DNA of 64,000 bases from contig WIDE01000025.1 in NCBI GenBank assembly GCA_015039315.1, positions 1,482 through 65,481 on the forward strand, in the 5' to 3' direction. The notes beneath the pieces were generated by a model. It ran no database searches, was not told the DNA's origin, and saw only the letters and a list, made by a program, of their open reading frames with translations. The translations under genes were made by a program, and so were the position numbers. This document shows, piece after piece, positions 35,063 through 46,725 of the stretch. The DNA is from Clavulina sp. PMI_390. Taxonomy: Eukaryota; Basidiomycota; Agaricomycetes; Cantharellales; Hydnaceae. The first letter of the stretch is position 1, and each line of letters opens with the position of its first letter.

Positions 35063-35423
35063 GAATATATAGACGAAAAAAAAATTACACGCGATTCCCT
35101 TTTTTTCGATTCCGAGACGTGTCAAAAGCCCCCACACTTCACTGCCTCAGTAGGTGTTTGAGAATCTGAGGGATGTTGTTGCCTTGTTTGGGCGAGCGGC
35201 TATTAAGCGCCAACGCCACACCATCCCACTCTCCACACTGAACCGAGAACCCAACACCTGCTCAGCTGACCTTATCTGTGGAAGTAAAACGCTGGCTATG
35301 AGTAGTATGAACAGACCAGGTGAATATTCCTGACTGCTAGCTCCAGTCAGATCGCGCCCTGGCACCCCAGACTCACCAATCCACGCATGCCCTGAATCGT
35401 GCACGACCCTCTCTTTAGCAAAC
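35063..35423. other. Intergenic region, SDR to NOT2
   Basis: 361 bases without a supported gene. It starts with an A-run of nine bases and a T-run near 35076-35105, likely the SDR 3' end, and then holds promoter sequence of NOT2. No TATA box was recognised. Confidence 0.45.
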
Positions 35424-37691
35424 ATGACTCCTGCCCCAGGTCTTGGCTCAGGGAACACTTCATTCCGGCCGCCATACCCTCCTAATCTAGGTGACATATT
35501 GTACTACTTTCCTCCCTTACGAAAGGTCCTCAACCGTTTCGTCGATCTCAAACGCGTCAAACACGAATACTTTTCTCGTGTCTTACACATTGCTCTTGTC
35601 GACCATTATAGCCTCGCAAGCTGGCCAGGCGACTCAGAACCCGTATGGACCCCCGCGTGGCACTGCCAACGGGCGAAGTAATTACCACTTTCCAGGCCAG
35701 CAGCAACTGGATGACCCTCAACGGCAATCGCGGACTGCTCTACAGCAACAGCAGCAAGCCATGCAACAGCATCTTCAACAACTTTCCATGTCCCAGCATT
35801 CTCAAACGGCGGCGGCGTCTTCAACCTCCTTGCCACTCCAAAGCTCGCAAGGATCTGGATTGGCAAACCAAGGCGGGTCACGCCACATTCAGCTCTTCCG
35901 AAACGATGCTTATAGCCCCCGTTTTAACACAGACCTCCGTGATTTTCCTGCCCTCGGCTCCTCAGCCATGAACGCTCCAAATCCGCTGGCCTCGACTAAC
36001 GGAAACACATATGCAGCCCAGGCGGGTACCGCTGTGGGAGCCAGTAACACTGGTAATCCTTCTACCGGCTTTGGCCCAGATGATTTCCCAGCACTTGGTC
36101 AGGCGCAGGGAGACATACACTCGACAGGTCCTCATGGCCTCGCCGGGCCATCCAACGGCCAAGAGTTAGGCCATCGATCAAGTCTTCTAGGAGGTGTCCC
36201 AACGACGCAGCAACGAGCCACACCATCATCTGAGGCACAACAAAGGGTGTGTCATACATAGCAAGCTCTTTGACCAGTCTCCTAATGGCTTTTGGCCCGT
36301 CCTATCCATCAGCAACAATTAGCGCAGCAGTATCAGAACCAAATGCTGAAAGGGTATGCACAAAAGGATGGGAAGTCTGCCTCAAACCCGGCCCTCGCTC
36401 CTAATCAGTATAACTGGTCTCAGCAACCTCAGGGCGCTCCCCAATCGGTGCGTGCTGGCTTGTTTTCACCCCGGGATCCGGACAAACAAGCTGAGAGCCA
36501 CATCTTTTCTCAAAGTCTCATTCGAATATCGCACCAGATCTTCTTGCCTCCCATCCGCCACCTGGCATGGGGCCAGGTAGTCAAGGTGCTGGAAATATTC
36601 AGAGCACCCAGCAGGGTCAATCACAACCTCAACAACCACAGGATCCCAGCCAGTATGTGTTAATCACAGGTCTCCTAGGATCATCAATATTGATGCTTAG
36701 ATGTTTCCGCCAGGAACTCGGCGGTCACACAAGTCCCTGTGCAGCAGGTACTGGCAAGTCCAGCCGACCGATGGGGATTATTGGGTTTCTTGAATCTGCT
36801 GCGAAGCAAGGATCCTGATACTGCTATGATGGGTGTTGGTACAGATTTGTCACTCGCTGGATTTGAGCTGCAGACACACGAGTGAGTGAATGCGTTTATA
36901 TACAACGATGTGCAGTCCATCTTCGCACGACGATGCTGAGCGTTTGTCGCTCGTCCACAGGCCCATATATCCTTCATTCATCACCCCCTGGTCCGACGCC
37001 TCAGCGGTCCAAACAATCGAGCCAGACTTCCACGTCCCAAACGTTTACAACGTGCATCCCCCTGTTCCTGGTCCCAACAAAGCTGGGTCATTCAGCGACG
37101 AGACCCTATTTTTCATGTTCTACTCTACCCCAAGAGACGTATTGCAGGAAGTGGCAGCACAAGAATTGTCCGTGAAATCTTTGTTTTCGTTTGGATCAAC
37201 CAGGTGACTGATGTGCCACTTTTTTGATTTGCAGGCATAATCGAAATTGGCGCTTCCACAAGGAAGGTCATATGTGGTTAACTAAAGAGAGTGGGACGGC
37301 ACCTTCACAAAAGGGCCCGAATTTTGAGCGAGGGGTATACACGTTCTTTGACCCTGATTCTTGGGAGAGGGTGAAGAAAGATGTGGTGGTGATGTATGAC
37401 GCACTGGAGGAGCGGGCGCCGCTCAACGGCCCTGTCAACATAGGTGGCCCCATCCCTCAAAATGGGCCGGCACCAAGTCATCCCCCTCCAGGAATGGGGA
37501 TGTTAGGCCAGGGACACCAGCAGCTGAGCCAACAGTCTCAAGCATCGCATCTCAATCAGGCACAGGCTGCTCATTCCAACGCGCATCAGCAACAGCTGCA
37601 TCAGCAGCAGCAGCTGGAGCAACTTAGAATGCAGCAGAGCATGAATGCACGGTATCAGGGAACACGCACGCCTGGTCTGGGCGGGATGTGA
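35424..37691 (+). CDS. NOT2: CCR4-NOT complex subunit NOT2 (CNOT2)
   Basis: Scaffold subunit of the CCR4-NOT deadenylase, bridging NOT1 and NOT3/5. Exons: 35424-35490, 35612-36246, 36313-36447, 36516-36652 (or to about 36669), 36701-36881, 36961-37167, 37235-37691. An early ARTICLE-like segment contains RDFPALGSS and DDFPALGQ, the NOT2 signature for NOT1 docking. The middle has VQQVLASPADRWGLLGFL, and the NOT-box has VYNVHPPVPG, FMFYSTPRDVLQEVAA, NRNWRFHKEGHMWLTK and YTFFDPDSWERV. The tail is Gln-rich (LHQQQQLEQLRMQQ). The exon 4/5 join is off by one frame with the obvious GTATGT donor; a GTCTCC donor restores it but implies a 31-nt intron. Confidence 0.88.
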
Positions 37692-38302
37692 TGGTCTTAA
37701 ACGTGACCGGCGGCTGGGAAAGGGATGTATGGGGTCGGGTGATTCGGTCGCGATGGCCACGGGTCGTGTTGAATTCGGACTTCGGGACTGACAGCCGGTC
37801 TTGTGGTGTGCGTGATGTTTCATAGCTGTGGTGTGTCGTTGCGCGTGCGGCGTCCAGCGTACATCGCCCTTACTCTCTCAGCTGACCGCATAATGATTGG
37901 CAATTTGCCCATCTTTGCCGTTCTTGGGCGCTACTATCGTATTCCTATATTGTGTTTTTATTTGCCATTTTCTATCCTATCGCGTACACTTGTTGCCAAA
38001 GGGAGCTCATGTTCAACGGTCACCTGTATGAGGGCGCACGTGAAATTTCAGGACCATTGTACATCCAAGACCCAATCCTCCCGCGCCGATATATTGTGGC
38101 ACCCCATAGGTGCAATAGGAGGCAGTGGATTTGCCTGCGGTTACATAAGAACGGCGCGGACTGGAGGCGGCAAGCAAGGATGTGCGTGACCAGTCGCATT
38201 TCGCACATGTAGTCACAAGACGCCAGGTCTAGGTATAAAAAGAGGCTCGCAAATTTGTGGATCGATTCCTCCTGAACTCATCCCAACTTTCCATTGCCCG
38301 CC
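37692..38302. promoter_or_regulatory. GDH2 upstream region with TATA box
   Basis: 611 bases without a supported gene between the NOT2 stop and the GDH2 start. A canonical TATAAAA at 38234-38240 lies 62 bases before the GDH2 start codon, the clearest core promoter in the window. Short open frames at 37803-38212 show no similarity I can name. Confidence 0.6.
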
Positions 38303-41300
38303 ATGGCTCGTAACCTTTCAGGTTCAGACAAAGACTTGATTCAAAACGCGGTCGTAACTGTCTAGTCCTTCCACGCGACGTCATCTTCACCTGCTAAGCC
38401 TCTCATCTGATCATCGCATGTGCTTTCACATAGCTCGCAAACGCCTCTAATGCTCACTTGGCCCCCGCCTCCCCTGGATCCCCCTCCAGCGCCTCTGATG
38501 GCGCTTCTCAGAAAATCCAGAAGGTACAAAATGTCCCGTGAGTCTCTGGCTGTTATAGCTGGTATCAAACTTGATTTAACAAACCCCACGTATTCATGTA
38601 CTCCTAGCGGATATATGACCCCCACCTTTACTGGAAAGGACCAACAGCGTCAGGTAAGCTTGATCGCTCGAAAATCCAAGAGCCATTCTTTGACGCCGAT
38701 TTATTTCTATCAATTTACTCCCCCCAGGTTAGCACTTCATGATCTGAGTCACTCTTTACACTGATTCGATCGATTCAACTTGTTGTGGACCTGCTCTCGA
38801 TTTTGGTCAACGACAATAGCAAGTGATAGCTCACGTTGCTTCGAAAGGCTTCATGCCGAAGGACCTCGTGACGATTGAGGTAAACAATCTTAATCTTGCT
38901 TTGCTGTAGTTCCTGACAACATCTTTTTGGGTCCTCTCAAGGTTGGATGGTGTTCGTGTTATGTGTACCCTTCCTCCATGAATGAACCTAACAGTGACGT
39001 TTGTAGTCTACAACAACCTCGCCATCGATGACAGTTATTTCCAGTCCGAAACAGTGGAGGCGATCTCAGACCATGTACTGGCTCTCTATGGTGCCAAACT
39101 CCAGGCATTCACTCGCAATGATCCGGAAAGCATCATTATCGAATTGGAGAAAATCACTGACAGTTCTATGGTCTTCATCCACACTTCGCCTCCTGGTCAA
39201 ACATCCGTCACTGGCCCCGGCGCTACCTGCGAACGAAGGTAACGGAGCACCATTTTTTATTTTGACGGTCTTTGCTCATAGCTCGGTCACTAGGATCGAC
39301 GATCGCATTGATAATTCGACACCTCAAGAGGCATTCCGTCTAGAAACCTATCGTGCGTCATCTTGTTCTCTCCCCACAATTGTATCCTTAGTCTAATTCA
39401 TTTCGATACAGGCTCTGCGGGCTCGATCTCGGCCACGGCCAGTCAACAATTGCGTTGCTACTTTGTCTCCAAGTGCCAATGGTTAGATTCCACCCCGTCA
39501 AAGGTGAACGGTAAAACAGATATTCGTTCAGGTATGAGACCTGATCCTTTTCTGGCCCTTTATTTACCAACTCAACGCCTCATCCAAGTATCTGACAAGA
39601 CGTTCCTCGAGCGCGCTACACCAAATACGATTCAGATCGTGAGTGTTGACGTCCCTGCCTAGCTAAATATCGACCTTACCTCCTCTATTTACAGTACCAG
39701 AGGGTTATGACAGAAGTCGAGTCCAGAACCGGCCCAGTCATTGAATATTTCGAGGTCGAGGGAACCAAGTGGGTTGATGCGTATCCATGATTCCTTCATC
39801 TCTTCTAAGTCTGCTCTTAGCGAGCGTCGTGTGGTCATTGGTTACAAGATGGGTGGAACTCGGCATATTTTCAGGTATGTATCCGCTCGTCCTCTTGACT
39901 AGCTACTTCACTGACCTTTCTGCTACAGCGCTCTCTCGGTGGGTCAATACACTGCACATTAAATGATATCTAACTAGACGATTCGAATAGGATCTTTACC
40001 ATTTTTATGGGCTTTATTCGTGAGTTTCACTAAACTCAGATTCCAAGACGCTCTTAACCCAATTTATCCAAATCAGAGCCCGAAAATATGTCGGTGAGTA
40101 GTTCGAGGTGTTGGTGATGATGATCTAGATCTGAAATATCCTTACTTGATTTTAGAGCAATTCTCCAATGGCATCACGATCATCAGCTTGTACCTCAATC
40201 CACACCCCAAATTTGCGAGCACCAAGCCTCCAATCAACCATTCGATCGTCCAAATCGCGGTTCGTGTAGTCGTTTGCTGAGTTGGATGCATACTAATGTC
40301 CTATGACTTACAGAAAGAGGTTGGTATAAATCGCCGGGGACGATTATACAGCTTAGTCTAACGATATGTATAGGCTTCCCTTTTATGGGTATTCCCTGAT
40401 AATCCTTTTTTCGGTCGCGGCCTCAGCACTCAAGATCCGACCATCACTACCAGCCCTCCAACATCAGAAGGGCATGCAGTCCAAGAGGTACGTTTCAATC
40501 CATCGCGGGTGTGTGTGAGCGTCTCATCCAAGATTTTTTGTCAAACTAGGCAACATATGCTTGTGGGTGTTGTTCTTGACTCTCTTTCTGACCTTAATTG
40601 TGATTGCATTGCTCTACAGATGCTGGGTGGATCTTTGCCCAACACTTCTGTAACCGGTTGGGTCCTGCTTACCTGGCCTTGAAGGTGAGAGTCGCTTGAG
40701 CACTTATGAAATTATGACTTTTAAATAATATAATTTCTCGCTAGAATGTGCTCAACGAGTCGAATCCTGAACATGCCGATGTCCTCCATGCTGTGAAAAC
40801 CCGTTTCCGAGACGAAACCTTTACCCGACAAAGTATCTTTGATATCGTTGCGGCATACCCTGAATTGGTGCGGTGTCCGCTAAACATCAGTTAATGCTTT
40901 TCTGATACGATTTCTTAAAATAGCTTCGGCTCCTCTATGTTCACTTCGCTACCATCCACTATCCCAGCGAGGAACCGAGCCGCGGGTTACAGTGCGTCCA
41001 CGGCCCTATTATGTTCAGCTCTTCCACCTTTTTTTCTTTTTCTGACATCGTGTTATAGACCTACCTTGAGTTATATCCGTCTCAAGAACGAGTTGCCGCT
41101 TTCGGATGAGGAACTATATGACAAAATCCGCAAAACTGTCAGCAATAAACACGAACTTCAGGTAACTACTCTTTTTATGCTCAGTTTACAATTTCTCATC
41201 AGATCCATCATGTCATCAGGTTTTCGAGGCCTTCCTAGCATTCAATAAGTATGCAGTCTCTTGCTTGTGATGAATTTGAATCATTACAAACATATCTTTT

Positions 41301-44059
41301 CTCAGGAACATTCTTCGAACAAATTTCTATACTCCGACTAAAGTGGCTCTATCCTTCCGACTGAAACCAGATTTCTTGTCTGAAGCTGAATATGCAAAAC
41401 GGCCGTTTGGAATATTTCTTGTTGTCGGTATGAAGCAGAATTCTCAAACATTATCTTTCTTGATCTAACTGAGTGCTACCTCAGGGTCTGACTTCCGTGG
41501 GTTCCATATCCGGATGCGAGATGTTGCTCGTGGCGGGATCCGCATTGTCCGCAGCCGTGGTAGGGAGTAGGTGCACGTATTATTTAGCATGCGTGTATTT
41601 CGACTAAAGTCGCGAGTTAGAAACTACTCGATCAATCAGCGATCCCTCTTCGACGAAAACTATGCTCTTGCCGCAACCCAGGTTCGTCTCGTTTTCTCTA
41701 ACCCTNNNNNNNNNNNNNNNNNNNNNNNNNNNNNNNNNNNNNNNNNNNNNNNNNNNNNNNNNNNNNNNNNNNNNNNNNNNNNNNNNNNNNNNNNNNNNNN
41801 NNNNNNNNNNNNNNNNNNNNNNNNNNNNNNNNNNNNNNNNNNNNNNNNNNNNNNNNNNNNNNNNNNNNNNNNNNNNNNNNNNNNNNNNNNNNNNNNNNNN
41901 NNNNNNNNNNNNNNNNNNNNNNNNNNNNNNNNNNNNNNNNNNNNNNNNNNNNNNNNNNNNNNNNNNNNNNNNNNNNNNNNNNNNNNNNNNNNNNNNNNNN
42001 NNNNNNNNNNNNNNNNNNNNNNNNNNNNNNNNNNNNNNNNNNNNNNNNNNNNNNNNNNNNNNNNNNNNNNNNNNNNNNNNNNNNNNNNNNNNNNNNNNNN
42101 NNNNNNNNNNNNNNNNNNNNNNNNNNNNNNNNNNNNNNNNNNNNNNNNNNNNNNNNNNNNNNNNNNNNNNNNNNNNNNNNNNNNNNNNNNNNNNNNNNNN
42201 NNNNNNNNNNNNNNNNNNNNNNNNNNNNNNNNNNNNNNNNNNNNNNNNNNNNNNNNNNNNNNNNNNNNNNNNNCCTTGGCGGCTACGACGGGAGAGGGCC
42301 AGTCTCTTAAACTTCTTGTAGACTCTGGGAGGTATTCCACATGACGTTTATGGCATGACGGTATGTATGAGTCACCGTTTGAGAAGTCAGTTTGGCTGTC
42401 TGATATGTGGTTTCAATAGTCGCTCTCTGTGCGACAGTACGTGACTGGAATCTACAAGAGCCTTGGCCTTGTGGAGAAGGATGTTACAAAGGTGCAAACG
42501 GGCGGGTGCGTTTCTTCTCTTAATGCGAAGTTTCCTGATACTCAAATCTTGTCATGTTAGTCCTGATGGCGATTTAGGAAGCAGTAAGTTAATCGCTTAG
42601 TATCCTTGGATCCGGCTTCTGAGAGTGTTCTAGACGAGATCTTCCTGAGCTCTGACAAGACTATCACTATCATTGATGGTTCTGGTGTTGCCCATGATCC
42701 TCGCGGTCTTGATCGTACCGAGCTCGTTCGCCTTGCGAAGGCCCGGCAGATGGTTTCAAACTTTGACAAGTCCAAGTTGTCGCCTCAGGGCTATGTCGTC
42801 CTTATCGATGAAACCGATCGAGTTCTTCCAAGTAAGTTACGTCTTCGTTCTCTTGAACTGGTCCTGAATTTTCACTTCGTAGGTGGCGGTAAGTCTGCGT
42901 CTCGCTCAAGCCGAAGCATTACTCATCAGAAGTATCCCCTATGAACATTCTCTTGTATTACCCAGAGATTGTTCCCGACGGGTAAGAAGCTAATACGAGG
43001 CCTACTGCCCATGTGTGTGCTGATGTTCTATTTTCGCAGAACCACGTTCCGGAACTCCGCTCATCTGAGGTATAAGGCTGATATCTTAGTACCATGTGGT
43101 GGCCGGTCTGTACCTCCCGTTTTAGCCTCTCATAGCCTACTCCTAATATTGTTGCATTGCAGTCCTGAAGCAATCAACATTTCGAATGTCTCATCCCTCG
43201 TCGACTCCGAAGGGAAACCTCACTACAAGTATATTGTAGAAGGGGCTAACCTATTCATTACTCAAAGTGCTCGGCTTTACCTAGAGAGTCGCGGCGTGGT
43301 GTTGTATAAAGACTCGAGCGCGAACAAGGTGCGGTGATGACACATGTAATGGAGGACAGAAACATCTCATTCTGACGATGATGAAACATCAGGGAGGCGT
43401 CTCGTGCTCGTCGCTAGAGGTTTTAGCTGGGCTGGCTTTGACAGATGACGAGCATACCAAATTGATGACGTTCCCTGGATCGACTCCTACTCCATTCTAT
43501 AAGGAGTACGTACAGGGCGTGCAAGCCCGGATCGCGGATAACGCTGCTCTGGAATTCTCGTGTATATGGAAGGAACATCAGCGACTTGCGGGCACCAAAG
43601 GTGCTACGCCCCGCACGCTTCTCTCTGACAAGCTCTCCGAGTCGATCAACTCCTTGACGACGGTGAGACATTTCTTCTCTCAAGCTCACTCACCAAGGGA
43701 GGTTGAACCATTGATGATATCTCGGATTCTAGGATCTTGAGACGAGCGACCTCTTCGAGGACCAAAATATTCGTCAGGCCGTTCTCAGTAAGGCTGTGCC
43801 ATCTACCCTTCTCGCCGTCGTGCCGCTTGACGTGCTGGCCAAGCGCCTTCCGGAACCGTACCAACGCGCCTTGTTCTCCAGCTTCATGGCTTCTCAATAC
43901 GTCTAGTGTGTTACTCCGTTCATTCACAGCATTCCAATCACACTAATGACTTGTTGCAATAGCCGTTATGGTATCAATGCCAAGATGGTCCAATTCTATC
44001 AGTTTGCTCGCGACCTCTCTTCTCACTCCACCCCATCCGAGCCTAAACTCACCAATTGA
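38303..44059 (+). CDS. GDH2: NAD-specific glutamate dehydrogenase (large fungal type), interrupted by assembly gap
   Basis: Oxidises glutamate to 2-oxoglutarate and ammonium, used when amino acids serve as carbon or nitrogen source. The first exons are 38303-38353, 38434-38537 and 38608-38653; more than fifteen further short exons follow. N-terminal GYMTPTFTGK and GWFYNNLAIDD, then PTLSYIRLKNELPLS, DFRGFHIRMRDVARGGIR and RSLFDENYALA precede the gap. After it come GGIPHDVYGMTSLSVRQYV, the nucleotide-binding GGPDGDLGSN, DGSGVAHDP, YIVEGANLFITQSARLYLE and a stop at 44057-44059. The gap (41706-42273) removes part of the catalytic domain. Many introns and the TATA box point to a regulated gene. 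Homology is certain; the complete protein cannot be written. Confidence 0.92.
41706..42273. other. Assembly gap (568 N)
   Basis: A run of 568 undetermined bases inside GDH2. Coding sequence is in frame up to the exon ending ...LAATQ just before it and resumes with the exon before GGIPHDVYGM after it. The missing part should hold the glutamate-binding lysine region. Its true length is not known from the sequence. Confidence 0.98.
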
Positions 44060-44308
44060 GGATGTATTACGCGCTTACCATGATCGGATCTTGTTGTGAA
44101 TGAAAATGGATAACATTCTTGGCTTGCTTTACTTTCATCGAGCACGATCGGCGGTTGAAGTAGATTATTGATAGTCGCGCTACTGCTGGCTACACTAATC
44201 GCAGTGGAGCGAAGTACAAATATACATTCGGAAAGGAATCCATATTAGGATCGTCAATCAACATCTTGAGACCATGCTAAAAAAATGTTCGTGTGTATGC
44301 ACGCTTGA

Positions 44309-46580
44309 TCATAGTCCGTTATCATACAGATTTCTTGCTAGGGCAATGTAGAAGGTTTCCAGGTCAAACTTTGGTCTTGAGGTTGATGGAGAGGGAGACT
44401 GAGGCCTGGGAGTGAATCTGGACGATATTTGTTGTCTTGCTGATGATTGCGCAAGGCTATTGTTTGAAGGTCGGAAGGAAGAAGAGAGCGCTGACATTGC
44501 CGTCGGGGCAGGGACTTTGCTCGCGAGCCATTGGAATGCGTCTTCTGACTTCTGGGCGTGGGCAACGGCGCTCATCTGCTTGTCTTCCTGGACTTGATGT
44601 AAAGCATGCTCTAGGCCGCCATCGTGCGTCCCGGATTGTTTCTCTCCCACCAGTGAATCAGTAGCAGAGGTTGCGTCTAGCGACACAGGCGGAGATAACG
44701 ACGATGTTTCGACTTCGGCAGAAGTGGCGGCGGCAGCCTTCTTGCGTGCACCAAAGAATTCCATCCACCCAGCCCTTTCATCCACCCAGGATTTAGACAT
44801 GCTATTGGCCCCTCGCATATCCCAATGGTCACAACCATCGACGACCCCAAGCCATTCTCCATAGCGGGCACTGTGAATGGTCACGAGGCCGTCGTTACCC
44901 CATTCGCGGTTACTTGCCGGATTTCCGTCCCGGCCATCGGGAGAACCGGGCGAGGATTGGAGGGCCTTGCGCTCGGCGGCTTCAGACTCATCGAGAATGA
45001 TCTTGGGAAGCCAGAGCGGGTGGAATATGCTGTCGGTGATATAAGAGGGGAGACAAGTCCACGTTGATGGCCAATCAGTTTTCAACCCTTTAGGATCAAG
45101 TGAATCAGGTGATTCAAAATCAACGAACCTCATCTTGTCCTGGCGAGCACCAACGGAGAAGTATTTGACTCCCGGCCGAGGTGGTGTCGATGGATTGAAA
45201 ACGTTGTTGCAGTAGGAGGTGGTGAGATCAGAGTACGCCGGTGCATCGAGCATACTGAGAATGAGAGTGGTAAGCGAAGCAGGAAGGGTGGATAAACGGC
45301 TGGCGATAGTGGTCGCTTGAGCTTCGGAGGACGGCGGCTGGGGAGCGCGGGAGAGCAAAGGGGCTTTGAGAGTATATGGCAAGGATGTTTGCTCTGCTGT
45401 CGAAGTGGCAGCATCGACGACGCGTCGCAAATCACCAATACCAATGTTCGCCTGAGGATGTGAATGTTAATATGGTCAGGCAGGTATGATGGTGATGCGC
45501 CCGAGGCGGAGAAGTCTATGACGAGCGACTCACGCGACACCAGTCCATGAACGGGGAACCACGATGGGGCGCACAAACGGTGGTCAGGGACACAGGTTCA
45601 TATGCCGGCGCTGATGGCTGAACATGGGTGATCAGGTGCCTGCAATCGAGTCCACCCTGGATATGAAAGAGGGACGAAACGTTAAGGGGACGGGACGGTG
45701 AGGAGATAGTTTTACCATACAAACCATGGAGTGAGCAAGGAAGTTGAGCTGTTGCCCTGGGGCATTCTCAGCGAGGAGCTCGTGCAGCTTGTTTGCACGC
45801 GACTCGATCGAACCCACACTGATGGGGGAGTTTCATTAGAAAAGAGAGAGTGTGTGCATTGATTGGGATATATTAACGGTGATAACGCCATACCTGGGGA
45901 CCCCGGTGACGATGACGTTGGCGCCAACGACCTTCTTGAGCACGGCGGTGACATCATGCCTGGCGAAAAACAAACAAACGTGTGTGTCACCGTCAGGGCC
46001 GAATTTACCCGACATTTAGTTTTGAGGGGGTGTGAGCTGGACGTACCAGTAGTGAATTTGTAAGCTGGGGTATGCGGATGGACCGAGGACCTGCAGTGGT
46101 TGCGACGTGTCTTCAGCGAATGCATTAGGCTGAGTGCAGATGATGGGGGCAACTCACATCAAAGCCATAGAGCCCATGGCAGAGCACAATGGGGTGGCGG
46201 GGGGCTCGGATGGGATCCCGAAGCGCCGGGTTATTCATCAGCCTCATGATGATCGAGTCCGGGGGTCGCTTCGCATCTGGTGTTGGAGGAAGGGGCTGAC
46301 GGTCGGATGGCCCAGAGTCCGGGTGTGGTTGGGTGGGCATCACGTTTGCCGGGGCGCTGCTGGACGATCTGAGAGAAAGGGGGGACCACCAGGTGAAAGA
46401 GCGGACTGCCTCGCCATTGGATCTGATGGCAGCAAGAGCAGCGTCCAGAACGGACTTCCAACGAGTGGTGGCATCATCAAGGATCGAGGGCTGCGACGTG
46501 GAGGCAGGGAGGGTGTGGCGCGCAAAGAGCAAGGACGACGCGCGCGCTGGCAGCAGGAGGTTGGCTACGAGTGCGAGCAT
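44309..46580 (-). CDS. TGL2: Triacylglycerol lipase, Tgl2-like
   Basis: Alpha/beta-hydrolase lipase; the yeast relative Tgl2 is mitochondrial. Six exons: 46580-46158, 46090-46047, 45959-45894, 45818-45725, 45656-45534, 45451-44309; 630 residues. Visible motifs are HPIVLCHGLYGFD (oxyanion side), the nucleophile elbow AHSMGGLDCRH with Ser about 208, TTVCAPHRGSPFMDW, and GCDHWDMRG with the catalytic histidine. Ala replaces the first Gly of G-x-S-x-G, which is usual in this family. The N terminus is hydrophobic (MLALVANLLLPARASSLL), fitting membrane or mitochondrial targeting. The frame stays open upstream to 46850, but that would overlap the first exon of the divergent VMA2, so I start at 46580. 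The tail of about 150 residues is disordered. Confidence 0.85.
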
Positions 46581-46725
46581 AACGGCGAGAACATTGAGAA
46601 TGAAAGTGAGAGCCACTGAGCACCGTCGAGGGATGGATCGGGGGGTGTTTGTTGACCCATGCTTGGCCAGCACTAAGCGCTTCCTCTCGTCCCTCTCCCT
46701 GACGTCTGCGCGGTCTCTTTTCACG
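46581..46725. promoter_or_regulatory. 145-base bidirectional promoter, TGL2/VMA2
   Basis: Interval between the chosen lipase start (46580, minus) and the VMA2 start (46726, plus). It holds a pyrimidine-rich tract (CTTCCTCTCGTCCCTC) just upstream of VMA2. If the lipase starts at an upstream in-frame ATG (up to 46850), the genes overlap head to head instead. Confidence 0.4.

Noticed and set aside
41571..42344. Open frames of 219-257 codons made mostly of X
   Set aside because: They span the N gap and are artefacts.
46134..46619. 161-codon plus-strand open frame
   Set aside because: Antisense to exon 1 of the lipase; no similarity seen.
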